Source: CAVRUZ01 sp963724495 (lineage in GTDB: Bacteria > Actinomycetota > Actinomycetes > Propionibacteriales > DAIQRJ01). Taken from it: DNA of 38,648 bases. Shown piece by piece: positions 25,893-35,150 of this stretch. The stretch's first letter is position 1, and each line of letters begins with the position of its first letter. The stretch spans positions 1-38,648 of the forward strand of contig CAVRUZ010000004.1 in the NCBI GenBank assembly GCA_963724495.1, written 5' to 3'. Under the pieces are notes generated by a model, which did not search any database, had not been told where the DNA came from, and saw nothing but the letters and a program-made list of their open reading frames with translations. The position numbers were made by a program, and so were the translations under genes.

Positions 25893-28093
25893 TCAGTTCT
25901 CGGTGTACTCGTCGATCACCGTGGCACCGAGCTCCCTTGCCAGCAGGTCGGACTGGGTCTCGCCGCCGGCGTCGGTGACGGGGTCGCCGGCGATGTCGAC
26001 CGCCTCGTCCGGGTTGGTCCTTGCCGTCTGCCCGCCCTGCCGGGCCGCGTCCGCGAGCGCCCGACCACGCATCGGCTGAGGCGAGGGCACGTCGGCACCG
26101 TCGCCATCGGCTGGCCCGCTGCGGCGGTCCGCGGGCGGAGGGGTCTCGGCGTCGGACGGGCCAGCTCCCGCGGAGCGTGAAGTTGTGATCGGTCGGGGTG
26201 GCCGCGGGACCGTCGGTCGGCGTCGCGGTCTCGCTCCGCCGTTCGGAGCCCGGGCCACGCCGTGCGTCGAAGGGATCGCGCTTGGCGGGAGTCGCCGCGC
26301 GGTCTTCGGGCACCGCCGTGGGATCGAGGACGGTCTCCACGCGGAAGTCGGCGCGGAAGACGTCCAGCAGCGCCTGTCGCAGCACCTCGTCGCTGCCGGA
26401 GTTGAGGAAGCCCGTCCGGGTGCCGGCCTTCTCCACGCCGAGGGTCAGGACTCCCCCGGTGACGTCGAGTACCTGCGCGCTCTGGCTGAGGATCATCCAC
26501 GTCATGCGCTTGCGGCCCTTGACGTTGTCGAGGACCTCGGGCCAGAGCCGGCGGACGTCGGTGACGTCGAGACCACCGGCGAGGACCGAAGCACCAGCAG
26601 CGTCGGTGGGGCGATCGGCCTGACTGCTGTCGGCGGCCGGCGCACCCGGCTGGACCGGTGGGCCCCAGCCAGGGAGGTCCTCCGCCGCCTCGGCCGGCGC
26701 GGGCTGCTCGTGGGCCTTCTGGGCGGCCGGCTGGGACGAAGCGGTCGGTTCTGCGGTTGGTGCCGTCGTCGTCGGGCTCGTCCTGCTGCACCGGTTCGGT
26801 GGGCGGGTCGGGACGCGTCGCTTCGGGACGGGGCGGCTGAACGGGAGCGGCCTCGTCCGGCTCTGCCGTTGGCCGAGTTGTGGTCACCGGTCGATCGGGC
26901 CGGCGCGGGGCGGGTGGCACCTCACCGCCCGCCAGGCGCTGTTCGATGCGCTCGAGCCGGGCGGCGAAACCCAACGTCGAGTCGTCGGCGGCCGGCAGCA
27001 GCAGACGCGCGCAGATCAGCTCGAGCTGCAGGCGAGGGGCAACCGCTCCGCGCATCAGCAACAGACCGTCGTTCACGGTCTCGGCGGCACGGGTCGCCTG
27101 TACGCCGCCCAACCGGGCGGCCTGCGAGTCGAGCCGCTCAGCGACCTCAGGTGCCACCTGGACCAGACCGCTGCTCGCCGCCTCGGGGTCGGCAGCGACG
27201 ATCACCAGGTCGCGCAGGCGGTGCAGGAGGTCCTCCGCGAACCGGCGTGGGTCCTGCCCGGACTCGACCACCTTGTCGACCACCGCGAACACGCCCGCCC
27301 CGTCGTAGGCAGCGAGCGCGTCGACGACTTCGTCCAACAGCGTCTCCGGCGTGTAGCCGAGCAGCGAGACCGCCGCCGGGTAGCCGATGGAACCGGCCTC
27401 CGCCGCCGCCATCAACTGGTCGAGCACCGACAGGGAGTCGCGGAACGAGCCGCCGCCGGCGCGCACCACCAGCGGCAGCACACCGGCCTCGATGTCGACA
27501 CCTTCCTGGCCACAGACGCCGGTGAGGAAGTCGGTCATGACCTTCGGCGGCACCAGCCGGAACGGGTAGTGGTGAGTCCGCGAGCGGATCGTGCCGATGA
27601 CCTTGTCGGGCTCGGTGGTCGCGAAGATGAACTTCACGTGCTCGGGCGGCTCTTCCACCAGCTTGAGCAGGGCGTTGAAGCCCTGCGCGCTCACCATGTG
27701 CGCCTCGTCGACGATGTAGACCTTGTAGCGGGCCTGCACCGGGGAGAAGAACGCGCGTTCGCGCAGGTCGCGGGCGTCGTCGACACCGCCGTGGCTGGCT
27801 GCGTCGATCTCGATGACGTCGATGTGCCCAGGCCCACCGCGGGCCAGCGCGACACAAGGCTCGCACTCCCCGCAGGGCGTGGGCGTCGGTCCCTTCGCGC
27901 AGATCAGGCTGCGGGCCAGCACGCGGGCACTGGTGGTCTTGCCGCACCCACGCGGGCCGGAGAACAGGTAGGCGTGGGAGACGCGGTCGTTCTTCAGCGC
28001 CGCCATCAGCGGGCCGGTGACGTGCTCCTGCCCGACCATCTCGCCGAAGGTCTCGGGGCGGTAGCGCCGGTACAGCGCGAGCGGGGCAGCCAC
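25893..28093 (-). CDS. dnaX: DNA polymerase III subunit gamma/tau, frameshifted in the C-terminal region
   Basis: Clamp-loader ATPase of the replicative polymerase. The AAA+ part is intact: LYRRYRPETFGEMVGQEHV, Walker A GPRGCGKTTSARVL (about 46-59), a zinc site with CGECEPC, Walker B VYIVDEAHM and sensor region FIFATTEPDKVIGTIRSR, followed by domain III to about residue 370. After a Pro-rich linker the frame shifts near 26768, where the true continuation is PTAEPTASSQPAAQKAHEQP and then VTDVRRLWPEVLDNVKGRKR, and again near 26170, to reach ARELGATVIDEYTEN and the stop at 25893. Both shifts fit one inserted base. As written, the first frame runs to 25916. Because dnaX is essential, sequence error is the likely cause. 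GTG start with AGGGTG 6 bases upstream. Confidence 0.95.
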
Positions 28094-28240
28094 GCTGGCA
28101 CCCTAGTCGCGGTCACCGACCGGGCGAACCCGGGCGAGCAGCCCGCGGCTGCCGTCCGCCGATGAGTTCCGGACCCGTCGACGGTCTATCCAGATCAGGG
28201 GCGCTGCCGTTCGGGGCAGCCACGATCCGGAAAGGCCGCC

Positions 28241-28657
28241 ATGCACCAGCTCATCTTCGTGAACCTGCCTGTCGCAGACGTGAGTGCGTCGCGGAAGTTC
28301 TTCACCGACGCCGGCTACACCTTCAACGATCAGTTCTGCGACGATCAGGCGAGCTGCATGGTGCTCGGGGACTCCCATTACGCGATGCTGCTGAACCGGG
28401 AGTACTTCGGTGTCTTCACCGACAAGCCGGTCTCCGACGCCCGGGCGACGACCGAGGTTCTCGTCTGCCTGTCAGCCGGTACGCGGGCGGAAGTGGACAC
28501 CCTGGTGGACCGGGCGATCGCGGCAGGTGGTACAGAGTGCCGATCCGAGGACCAAGGCTTCATGTACGGGCGCTCCTACGCCGACCTCGACGGCCACATC
28601 TGGGAGATCTTGTGGATGGACCAGTCGGCGGTGCAGGAAGATGCGACGGTCAGCTAG
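28241..28657 (+). CDS. VOC-family (glyoxalase/bleomycin-resistance-like) protein
   Basis: A 138-residue single-module VOC protein: MHQLIFVNLPVADVSASRKF at the start, SCMVLGDSHYAMLL in the middle and YADLDGHIWEILWMDQS at the end. His, Glu and related positions could bind a metal, but the reaction is unknown. AAAGG lies 5 bases before the ATG. It is followed 57 bases later by an ECF sigma factor on the same strand, a recurrent pairing of VOC or SnoaL-like proteins with SnoaL-tailed ECF factors, so it may belong to that regulatory unit. It is divergent from dnaX across 147 bases. Confidence 0.9.
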   Translation: MHQLIFVNLPVADVSASRKFFTDAGYTFNDQFCDDQASCMVLGDSHYAMLLNREYFGVFTDKPVSDARATTEVLVCLSAGTRAEVDTLVDRAIAAGGTECRSEDQGFMYGRSYADLDGHIWEILWMDQSAVQEDATVS

Positions 28658-28714
28658 CCATCCGCGGCGCACCAGGAAGTGTCGCCGCCTGAACGGCAAG
28701 GAAGGTTTCAACCG

Positions 28715-29713
28715 ATGAGCGCGACAACGCTGACGCCACCGGATGAGGATTTCGAGCAGGCGACCGGCTACCTCCGCCCGGAACTGCTCGCGCACTGCTA
28801 CCGCCTGCTCGGGTCGGTCGTGGAGGCCGAGGACCAGGTCCAGGAGGTCTACCTGCGAGCCTGGCGGGCGTACCACCGGTTCGAGGGACGCTCGTCGGTG
28901 CGGACCTGGATGTACACGATCGCCACCAACACCTGCATGACCGCCTTGAAGGCGGGGGCGCGTCGACCCATGCCCACCGGCCTCGGCCAGCCGGCAACCG
29001 ACCCGGCGGCGCCGCTCTCGTCGAGCCACGAGGTGCCGTGGCTCGAGCCGCTGCCGGAGGCCGTGCTGTGGTCGAACAAGCCGGCCGACCCGTCGGAGAA
29101 GGCGGTGGCACACGAGGGCGTCAGCCTGGCGCTCGTGGCGGCGCTGCAAGACCTGCCGCCGTTGCAGCGGGCCGCCCTGGTGCTACGCGACGTGTTGTTG
29201 TTCAGCGCCGCCGAAGCCGCCGCAATCATCGGGTGCAGCGTCGCGGCGTGCAACAGCGCACTGCAGCGGGCGCGCGCCCGGATCGGGTCGGGTAGCAGGC
29301 GGGAAGGCCGCAAGGTGTCCGACCTGTCCGAGCGGGAGCAGCGGCTCTACCACGACTTCATGGACGCGTTCACCCGCTACGACGTCCCAGCGATCGTGCA
29401 CCTGCTGGCCGACGACGCCACCTGGGAGATGCCGCCGTTCGTGGGCTGGTACAGCGGCTCGGACGCGATCGGAGACCTCATCCGCACGGCCTGCCCGGCA
29501 CGGGGCGCCGGCGACATGCGGCTGGTGGCCACCACGGCGAACGGGCAGCCGGCGGCCGCGGTGTACATGCGCGGGGGCGACGGTGTGCACCGTGCCTTCC
29601 AACTGCAGGTGCTCGACATCGTCGACGGCGAGGTCGCGCACGTGGCGGCGTTCTTCGACCTCGAGCTGTTCGCGCTGGCCGGGCTGCCTGCGGAACTCCC
29701 GACCGAGGTCTGA
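28715..29713 (+). CDS. ECF sigma factor with C-terminal SnoaL-like domain (SigX5/SigG type)
   Basis: A 332-residue extracytoplasmic-function sigma factor of the SnoaL-tailed class (TIGR02960/SigG-like). Region 2 is ELLAHCYRLLGSVVEAEDQV to WMYTIATNTCMTALK (about 20-80). Region 4 is LPPLQRAALVLRDVLLFSAA to ACNSALQRARARI (about 150-200). The C-terminal SnoaL-like part begins YHDFMDAFTRYDVPAIVHLL and includes WEMPPFVGWYSGSDAI. Such domains replace a separate anti-sigma factor in related groups, and none is encoded next to it. The ATG at 28715 has AAGGAAGG 9 bases upstream, which is preferred to an in-frame start at 28679. Confidence 0.92.
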   Translation: MSATTLTPPDEDFEQATGYLRPELLAHCYRLLGSVVEAEDQVQEVYLRAWRAYHRFEGRSSVRTWMYTIATNTCMTALKAGARRPMPTGLGQPATDPAAPLSSSHEVPWLEPLPEAVLWSNKPADPSEKAVAHEGVSLALVAALQDLPPLQRAALVLRDVLLFSAAEAAAIIGCSVAACNSALQRARARIGSGSRREGRKVSDLSEREQRLYHDFMDAFTRYDVPAIVHLLADDATWEMPPFVGWYSGSDAIGDLIRTACPARGAGDMRLVATTANGQPAAAVYMRGGDGVHRAFQLQVLDIVDGEVAHVAAFFDLELFALAGLPAELPTEV

Positions 29714-29787
29714 CCGGGAGTTGGTCGCCAGTTTCGGTGCCGACCAGTCGGCCGTGAGAGCGGTGAACCAGCGGGCGCAGCCATGAA

Positions 29788-29877
29788 GGGGCCCCTCACG
29801 CACCCGGTAGAGCCTGCCTGCCCTTGCTGCCTTCCGACCCTGGGGGATTCAGCTGGGTACCGCCGCGTGAGGGGCTT
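29788..29877 (-). ncRNA. ffs: Signal recognition particle RNA (small bacterial 4.5S type)
   Basis: A 90-nt RNA gene on the minus strand. The SRP domain IV core is plain: CAGGGTCGGAAGGCAGCAAG with the GGAA tetraloop and the symmetric-loop bases that bind Ffh. The ends pair over 11 bp (GCCCCTCACGC with GCGTGAGGGGC). A position upstream of dnaX and recR on the same strand is usual in actinobacteria. The 5' end is set from the -10 element TACAAT six bases upstream; the 3' end is uncertain by a few bases. Confidence 0.95.
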
Positions 29878-29883
29878 GGCGGG

Positions 29884-29889
29884 ATTGTA
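29884..29889 (-). promoter_or_regulatory. -10 element of the SRP RNA promoter
   Basis: TACAAT on the minus strand, six bases before the inferred RNA start at 29877. A TTGCGG lies 14 bases further upstream, shorter than the ideal spacing, so the -35 is doubtful. Confidence 0.65.
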
Positions 29890-29924
29890 GCCGCGCCACT
29901 CCGCCGCAACCTGTCGGCCGGAGA

Positions 29925-29993
29925 CATGCAGTCCGACCGCCCAGATGCGGACATGTCCGGACTTGTCGGTCGTCCAGCTGGCGCCTGTGCATG
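29925..29993. repeat. Dispersed palindromic repeat, copy 2 of the CATGC...TGCATG family
   Basis: A 69-bp element on the plus strand with CATGCAGTCC at the left, CCCAGATGCGGACATGTCCG in the centre and TGTGCATG at the right, followed by TTCGGCGC. Its length and core equal the copy at 13856-13924 (inverted there). It starts about 48 bases from the 5' end of the SRP RNA and ends 10 bases beyond the stop of the phosphotransferase gene at 30004. Confidence 0.7.
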
Positions 29994-30003
29994 TTCGGCG
30001 CGG

Positions 30004-30958
30004 CTAGGCCCCGGCTCGGCGCAACCGTTCGGCCGCCTGTTCGCGAAGCGGTCGGCCGGCGGCCGGCTCCGACCCGAAGAGCGCCTCACCGCGCGCGTTG
30101 TGCCCGGCCGGCCAGATGCTGGCCGCCCAGGCGACCTCGATCTCCTCCGGCGAGAACCGGCGCCCTCGGGCCGACTGGTAGGCCGCGATGAAAGCGGCTG
30201 AACTGTCGAGCGGTGCGAGGGTCGGAATCTCGGTGCTGGCGAACGAACCGGAGGCGGCTCCGACGAGGGCCGCCTCCGGCATCCACGCCAGGCTGTCCCA
30301 GTCGAAGACCGTCCACAGATCGCGACCACGCCAGCGGAGGTTCTGAGCCTCGAAATCGGCATGCCCCAAGACATGCGGCAGGTCCGCCGCACGCAGGCGA
30401 GCCGTGGCGCGGGTCGACGCAGTCGACAACGAAGTCGGGCACCAGGCTCTGGTCTCGCTCCTCGAGGAACCGCTTCGCCGGCCACAGGCCTGGGCCACCG
30501 TGGTCCCAGTCGAGCCAGTAGGGGTTCGGCAGCGGCGGCGCCACCCGCACCCCCTCCAGTTCTGCCGTCAGCCGGGCGAACGCCGCCGCGCACAGGCGGG
30601 CCTCCGCGGCCGAGTCGCCTCGCCGCATCTGCCCACCGGGGCGCCATTCCTCGGCATTCACCGCGAGATCGCCTACCTGCGTCACCGGCGTCAGCGGTCG
30701 CGCACACGGATAGCCGTGGTCGGCCAGGTACAACTGCGCGGCGACGCAGGACGCGGTCCGGCCGGTCGGGTCCTGCCGGGACTTGACCGCGACCTCCGTC
30801 CCGTCGGAGAGACGGAGGCCGAAGACGCTGGCCATCTGCGCGCTGGCGAGCAACACGTCGAGCGGTGGGGCACCGACGTTCTCGGCGCACCAGCGGGGCA
30901 GCCAGGTCGGGAGGCCTTCGATCACGCCGTCGATCGTGCCCCAAGCCCACGTCGCCAC
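30004..30958 (-). CDS. Aminoglycoside-phosphotransferase-fold kinase, frameshifted
   Basis: Phosphotransferase-family (APH-like) small-molecule kinase. The N-lobe is in the first frame (FGLRLSDGTEVAVKSRQD with the ATP-binding Lys, then PYWLDWDHGGPGLWPAKRFL). The C-lobe is in another frame: VLGHADFEAQNLRW, a HxDxxxxN-type catalytic loop with its Asp and Asn, and VFDWDSL, the Mg-binding Asp. The frames join near 30414, where one extra C falls after VVDCVD; removal gives about 318 residues. The GTG start at 30958 is uncertain, and a GTG 11 codons later is also possible. The substrate is unknown. The gene is bracketed by two copies of a 68-69 bp palindromic repeat. Confidence 0.8.
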
Positions 30959-30982
30959 TGGTCAGGTGCAGCGTCGCCCAAA

Positions 30983-31050
30983 CATGCCGCGACGCCCTGA
31001 CCGCGCCAGACATGCCCGTTGTGTCCCTCTTCGTCCCGCAGTCGTGCATG
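30983..31050. repeat. Dispersed palindromic repeat, copy 3 of the CATGC...TGCATG family (diverged)
   Basis: A 68-bp element with left end CCAAACATGCCGCG, a central CAGACATGCCCG and right end GTCGTGCATG. Left flank CCAAACATGC matches the outer end of the 13856-13924 copy. Spacing of the three CATG words follows the other two copies to within one base, but the rest has diverged. It lies just upstream of the phosphotransferase gene that ends at 30004. Confidence 0.55.
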
Positions 31051-31131
31051 CCTGGTGGTCGGAGTCGGCTGGTGCGGACGCCGCCTCATATTCGGCTGCG
31101 GTGTGGACCCTGGCGTTGGCAGACTGCCTCG

Positions 31132-32015
31132 GTGCTGACCGTTCCTGACGACCAGGTCGTGCCTCAGATCGCACGACACTGGCGGCTGCCCGAATCTGGG
31201 CTCCACGTGGAGAGTCTGAATCCGGGAGCCACCAGCCAGGTGTGGCTCGTGCACACTCCGGAGCGGCTGTACGTGGCGAAGCTCTGTTTCGACACCCGAC
31301 CCAAGTTCGAGTTCGGGCTCGCGGCTGCTGAGCATGTCGAGCAGACCACCGGCATCGCCACCGGTGCACCGATCCGGACCGCAGATGCCGACCTCAGTGT
31401 GCTGATACCGACGTTCCCCGAGCAGGAACATCCGCTTGCCCTGTTGACCTTTGTGGCGGGAGCAAAGGTGGAGCTCGACCCCGTCGCCGCGGCGAACCTG
31501 CTCTCCACCATCCATGCGTCCCTGCGGTCGCTGCCGACGGTGATCGGGCACGACCCCTTCCACTACCTCACCGACGACTCCCACGCATACGCCTACCAGG
31601 ACACGATCCGACCGGCACTCCAGGCGGTGGTTGGCGACGTACGGGCAGCCGATCTGACCCACGGCACGTGCTATGGCGACGGACCGAGGCGATCCTGCAG
31701 ACCACTGGCGAGCTGGCCCTGCTCGACTGGGGTGGCGTGCTCGCCGGCCCGGTCCTCTGGGACGTGGCGGGATGGATGCAACCTCGCGACTCGGACTTCC
31801 GAGACGTCTTCCAAGCGCGGTTGATCGATCTCGGATTCGTCGACAAGAAGGAGATGGGTCTACTGCCGCTAGTGATCCAGGTTCGGGCCGCGCGGGAACT
31901 CCGCTATCGCGCGTTCCGGTTCCTGCACGCGGACCACTACGGCACCGCCAAGAAGGACGGCCCACGCATCGAGGAACTCGCCACCGAGTTGGGCATCAGT
32001 CTGGGGCGACGGTGA
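31132..32015 (+). CDS. Phosphotransferase-fold kinase, frameshifted at the catalytic loop
   Basis: About 294 residues if repaired; an APH/choline-kinase-like small-molecule kinase. The first frame (GTG 31132) holds the N-lobe: SLNPGATSQVWLVHTPERLY and VAKLCF with the likely ATP-binding Lys, then LALLTFVAGAKVELD and LLSTIHASL. The catalytic loop region reads LTHGTCYGDG, after which one missing base near 31680 moves translation out of frame. The right frame continues TEAILQTTGELALLDWGGVL (Mg-binding Asp in LLDW) to TGA 32013-32015. HGT stands where HGD is usual and no loop Asn is obvious, so the catalytic loop itself may be damaged. The stop overlaps the next start in a GTGA junction. Confidence 0.78.
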
Positions 32016-32680
32016 CCGGCCAGTCGCGGGAACCGCAATTGCTGATGATGGACGGCATCTCGCCGGGCATCGGGAAGTCGACATTGGGCGAGTCTCTGGC
32101 GGACAGTTTGCGGGCGGAGGGCATCGCCGTCGACCTGTTCCCCGAGGAGCAGTTGTTCACGCGTACCGACTTCACCGTCGTGGCGGAGGGGTTCCGAACC
32201 AAGGCCTACCCGACACCGGAGGAGTTCCTGGACGCCTACGAAAGGACGATCGGCAGCTGTCTTGCCAACCAGGCCTGGCTGATCTGCGACTGGAACTGCG
32301 CAGGCATGGCCAGTGACCTGACCTGGGCACTGGCCGATCCCGCTCGGCTGGACGGCCTCGTCCGCGATGTCCGGAAGCTGGCGGACGGATGCCCGGCCAC
32401 GGTGTTGTTCCTCGACGGGGACATCGAGACGGCGATTCGCAGGGCTGCACGACAGCGGGGTCCTGAGTGGGTCGCCCGTCAGGTGCGCATCGCCGAGGGA
32501 AAGGGAGTCGCCCCTGGATCGGACATCGACCGCATCGTGGCGTACGAGCGGGCCTGTCGCCCCTTGGGCGAGCGGGACCTGCGGGCCCTTGCTGCCGGCG
32601 GATGGCGGGTGGTGTCGGTGGACGCACAGCGTTCGCCCGCCGATGTGCTTGCCCAGGCCAGGCAGGCGCTCGGCCTCTAG
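32012..32680 (+). CDS. P-loop nucleoside/small-molecule kinase-like protein
   Basis: A 222-residue P-loop protein with Walker A GISPGIGKSTLGESLADSL (residues 15-33), an Asp in LICDWNCAG, and VLFLDGDIETAIRRAARQRG, in which the Arg-rich helix resembles the lid of nucleoside or nucleotide kinases. The overall layout resembles a thymidylate- or deoxynucleoside-kinase-like protein, but no named family is clear to me. The GTG start at 32012 overlaps the phosphotransferase stop, so the two kinases are coupled. The substrate is unknown. Confidence 0.8.
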   Translation: MTGQSREPQLLMMDGISPGIGKSTLGESLADSLRAEGIAVDLFPEEQLFTRTDFTVVAEGFRTKAYPTPEEFLDAYERTIGSCLANQAWLICDWNCAGMASDLTWALADPARLDGLVRDVRKLADGCPATVLFLDGDIETAIRRAARQRGPEWVARQVRIAEGKGVAPGSDIDRIVAYERACRPLGERDLRALAAGGWRVVSVDAQRSPADVLAQARQALGL

Positions 32681-32771
32681 TGGGTGGCGCCACGGCCGAC
32701 AGGCTGCCCCTCGGAGGACAACGATCCAGGCAGACTCGAGCCATGTCGCTCAGCGGCCGGGCAGGCTAGTC

Positions 32772-33680
32772 GTGACGTCGGCGCGGGAGCGGGTACGCCG
32801 CCTCCCAGCCGAACCGGGCGTCTATCGGTTCCGCGACGACGCCGGCCGGGTCATGTACAGCGGGAGGGCGACGTCGCTCCGCGGCCGGGTCGGGTCGTAC
32901 TTCGGCGACATCCGCGACCGCCCGCATCTGGTCCGGATGGTGGCCCGCATCAGCCGCGTCGAGGCGCTCGTCTGTGCATCGGTGCACGAGGCGTGCTGGC
33001 TCGAGCGAAATCTGCACGCTCGGAGCCTGCCCAGGTGGAACCGGGCCGCCGCCGGGCAGGAAGTGCCGCACTACGTGCGCGTCGACCTCAGCACGGCGAC
33101 CCCCGCTGTCACGGCGGTTCATCGCCCGGATCGCCAAGGTGGGCTGCTGTTCGGGCCGTTCCTCGGCGGGTGGAAGGTGCGAACCGCGCTGTCCGGTCTG
33201 CATCGCGTCCTGCCGCTGAGCTACACCGGCACGCGCATGCCCGCATCACAACAGGATCTGGCCGAGATCCGCCTGGTGTCGGCGACCGACCGCGACCGCC
33301 TCCTGCACGAGCTCACCGCTGTGCTGGGCCGCGACACAGCAGCCGTGGCCCGAACGGAGGCGATGCTCGTCTCGCTCCGGGACGAGGCATCGAATGGGCA
33401 GCGATACGAGCAGGCGAAGCGGATCCAGGACGAGATCGCCTGCATCGCCTGGATCACCGCGGAGCAGCGGATGGCGTCGCTGGAGCCGGTGGACGCGACC
33501 GTGGCCGGCTGGTGCGACGGATTGCTGCTGCGGCTGGAGATCCGGAGCGGCCTGCTCGACGGCTGGCGTCAGGTCACGTGCACCAAGGCGACCGCCGACC
33601 AGCACCTGTCCGCGACACCTCCGGCCTGGACCGACTTCGCGGCCGTCAACGCCGAACTCGCCGCCCGACTACGAGGCTGA
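32772..33680 (+). CDS. UvrC/Cho-like GIY-YIG endonuclease
   Basis: A 302-residue protein with a UvrC-type GIY-YIG nuclease domain (GVYRFRDDAGRVMYSGRAT, then LRGRVGSYFGDIRDRPH, then HEACWLERNLHARSLPRWN with the metal-binding Glu and Asn). A UvrB/UvrC-interaction helix pair follows (RYEQAKRIQDEIACIAWI, about 219-236). It lacks the C-terminal RNase H-like and HhH domains of full UvrC and so is built like E. coli Cho (about 295 residues), which makes the 3' incision in excision repair. YSG replaces YIG. The GTG start at 32772 has only a weak GGCAGG site. It converges with the PIG-L gene, 4 bases apart. Confidence 0.88.
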   Translation: MTSARERVRRLPAEPGVYRFRDDAGRVMYSGRATSLRGRVGSYFGDIRDRPHLVRMVARISRVEALVCASVHEACWLERNLHARSLPRWNRAAAGQEVPHYVRVDLSTATPAVTAVHRPDRQGGLLFGPFLGGWKVRTALSGLHRVLPLSYTGTRMPASQQDLAEIRLVSATDRDRLLHELTAVLGRDTAAVARTEAMLVSLRDEASNGQRYEQAKRIQDEIACIAWITAEQRMASLEPVDATVAGWCDGLLLRLEIRSGLLDGWRQVTCTKATADQHLSATPPAWTDFAAVNAELAARLRG

Positions 33681-33684
33681 CGGC

Positions 33685-34413
33685 TCAGCGTCCGGTCCAG
33701 AACACGCGGAAGAGTTCCGCGAGCCGACCCGACGGCAGACCTGCGCGCTCGGCTGCCGCGGCGGCGGAATCCCGCAGCCGGGCTTCGAGTCCACTGTCAT
33801 GGGAGGTCTGGCTGGTGTGGGCGTGGAGTGCGGCGATCTTGGCATCGAACGTCTCGGTCACGTCGACGAAGGCCGTGGCCTCGGCGGGCGACATCAGCCA
33901 CGCCTCCGGAGATCGCCAGGCCTCCCAGCCTTCGTCGGCCATGAGCTCGGGATGGATGTGCGGATTGGCCGCGTCCGGGTACACCGCGCACATCGTGGCC
34001 TCACCCACGGCACGGTGGTCGGGATGGTCGGCGCCGATCCGGTCCCAACTGCGTTCGGGGGCCCAGGTGAGCACGCGGTCCGGACGGATCCGCCTGATCT
34101 GTCGCGCGATGTCGCGCCGCAGGCCGAGGGTGACCTCGACCCGGCTGTCGGGGTACCCGAGGAAGGTCACGTCGGTGACGCCCAGCTCGGTCGCCGCTGC
34201 GCGTGCCTCGGCCTGGCGAACCGACGTGACCTCGGACCGTGGAGTCGAACCGAGTTGCCCGGCATCACCGTTGGTCACCAGGCAGATCGCCACGTCGACG
34301 CCTGCCCTCGACCAGGCCGCGACGGTGGCACCCGCGCCGAAGTCGAGATCGTCGGGATGGGCGGTGACGACCAGGGCCCGGCTTACGTCCTGGATCGCTG
34401 TCCGATCCTGCAT
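33685..34413 (-). CDS. PIG-L family deacetylase
   Basis: A 242-residue zinc-dependent N-acetylglucosamine-type deacetylase (PIG-L/MshB fold). The metal motif is VVTAHPDDLDFGAGATVA (His19, Asp22) and the distal His is in GADHPDHRAVG. Relatives act in mycothiol synthesis, antibiotic resistance and natural-product deacetylation; lack of clear MshB or Mca features leaves the substrate open. The ATG at 34413 was chosen for GGAGG five bases upstream; earlier in-frame starts at 34434 and 34452 have no such site. Confidence 0.92.
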   Translation of the reverse strand: MQDRTAIQDVSRALVVTAHPDDLDFGAGATVAAWSRAGVDVAICLVTNGDAGQLGSTPRSEVTSVRQAEARAAATELGVTDVTFLGYPDSRVEVTLGLRRDIARQIRRIRPDRVLTWAPERSWDRIGADHPDHRAVGEATMCAVYPDAANPHIHPELMADEGWEAWRSPEAWLMSPAEATAFVDVTETFDAKIAALHAHTSQTSHDSGLEARLRDSAAAAAERAGLPSGRLAELFRVFWTGR

Positions 34414-34490
34414 CTGCTCCTCCAACGCCGACATTGCGAGGTCGGCTCTCAATTTGGCGAGTCACACTAGGGCGAGTGGGCAGCAGGGCG

Positions 34491-35150
34491 TCAGCCGCCC
34501 TGTTCCCCGTGCGGAGTGAACACCGGCTTGGACTCCGTCGACCCACGCTCGCGCAGGAACACGGAGAGCCCGACGATCGCCGCGACCGCCAGGAACTCGC
34601 TCTGCCAGTTCTGGAACGACTCGAACCAGAACTGGCTCGTGCCGAAGTAGCCCATTGTGCTCACCGTGGATCCACCGTGAACCAACTGCTCGTCGTTGTA
34701 GGCACTCGCCCCACCGATGCCATGGAGGAGAACCGACAACAGGAAAAGGATGAAGAAGGCGGCAGAGAGGGAGTGCTCGTACATGCGAAGGGTCAGGCCG
34801 CCGTGGCGAACCGGCCACGGCGCCTTGGGGTCGTCCCGATGCAGACGAGGGTCCTCGTCTTGTGCCGTTCCGCCCTCCGGAGGCTTCGACTCCGACGAAC
34901 CCACCATCACCAACCTGGCTGTCAGCACCACGTACATCCCCATCTGGAGGAACTCACTCTCCCAGTTCTCGAACGTGGCCTCCATGAAGTCGCCCGTGGT
35001 GAGGTAGCCGGCCAGGGATGTCGTCGACTCATCGTGCAGAAGCTGGTCGTGGTTGTAGGCAGCCAATCCCGAAGCGACCATGCTGGCGAAGAACACCAGA
35101 AACAGAATGAGGTTGGCGTAGAGAAGCGAGTGCCTTCGGAGATGGCGCAT
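34491..35150 (-). CDS. DUF6766-type membrane protein with internal duplication
   Basis: A 219-residue membrane protein built of two similar halves. Half 1 has a helix (LILFLVFFASMVASGLAAYN), then QLLHDESTT, FENWESEFLQM and a second helix. Half 2 repeats this with FILFLLSVLLHGIGGASAYN, EQLVHGGSTV, FQNWQSEFLAV and a final helix, each half ending in a GSxESKP segment. That gives four transmembrane helices in all. The family (DUF6766) has no known function. GATACT six bases before the ATG at 35150 suggests a leaderless transcript. It lies between the PIG-L gene and the desaturase. Confidence 0.85.
   Translation of the reverse strand: MRHLRRHSLLYANLILFLVFFASMVASGLAAYNHDQLLHDESTTSLAGYLTTGDFMEATFENWESEFLQMGMYVVLTARLVMVGSSESKPPEGGTAQDEDPRLHRDDPKAPWPVRHGGLTLRMYEHSLSAAFFILFLLSVLLHGIGGASAYNDEQLVHGGSTVSTMGYFGTSQFWFESFQNWQSEFLAVAAIVGLSVFLRERGSTESKPVFTPHGEQGG

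Noticed and set aside
25893..26800. Programmed frameshifting in dnaX producing gamma and tau forms
   Set aside because: No A-rich slippery heptamer or following stem is seen at the breaks. Both shifts fit inserted bases, like those in other genes of the window.
29714..30003. A tRNA gene next to the SRP RNA
   Set aside because: No cloverleaf or T-loop GGTTCRA pattern was found; the space holds the SRP RNA and a palindromic repeat.
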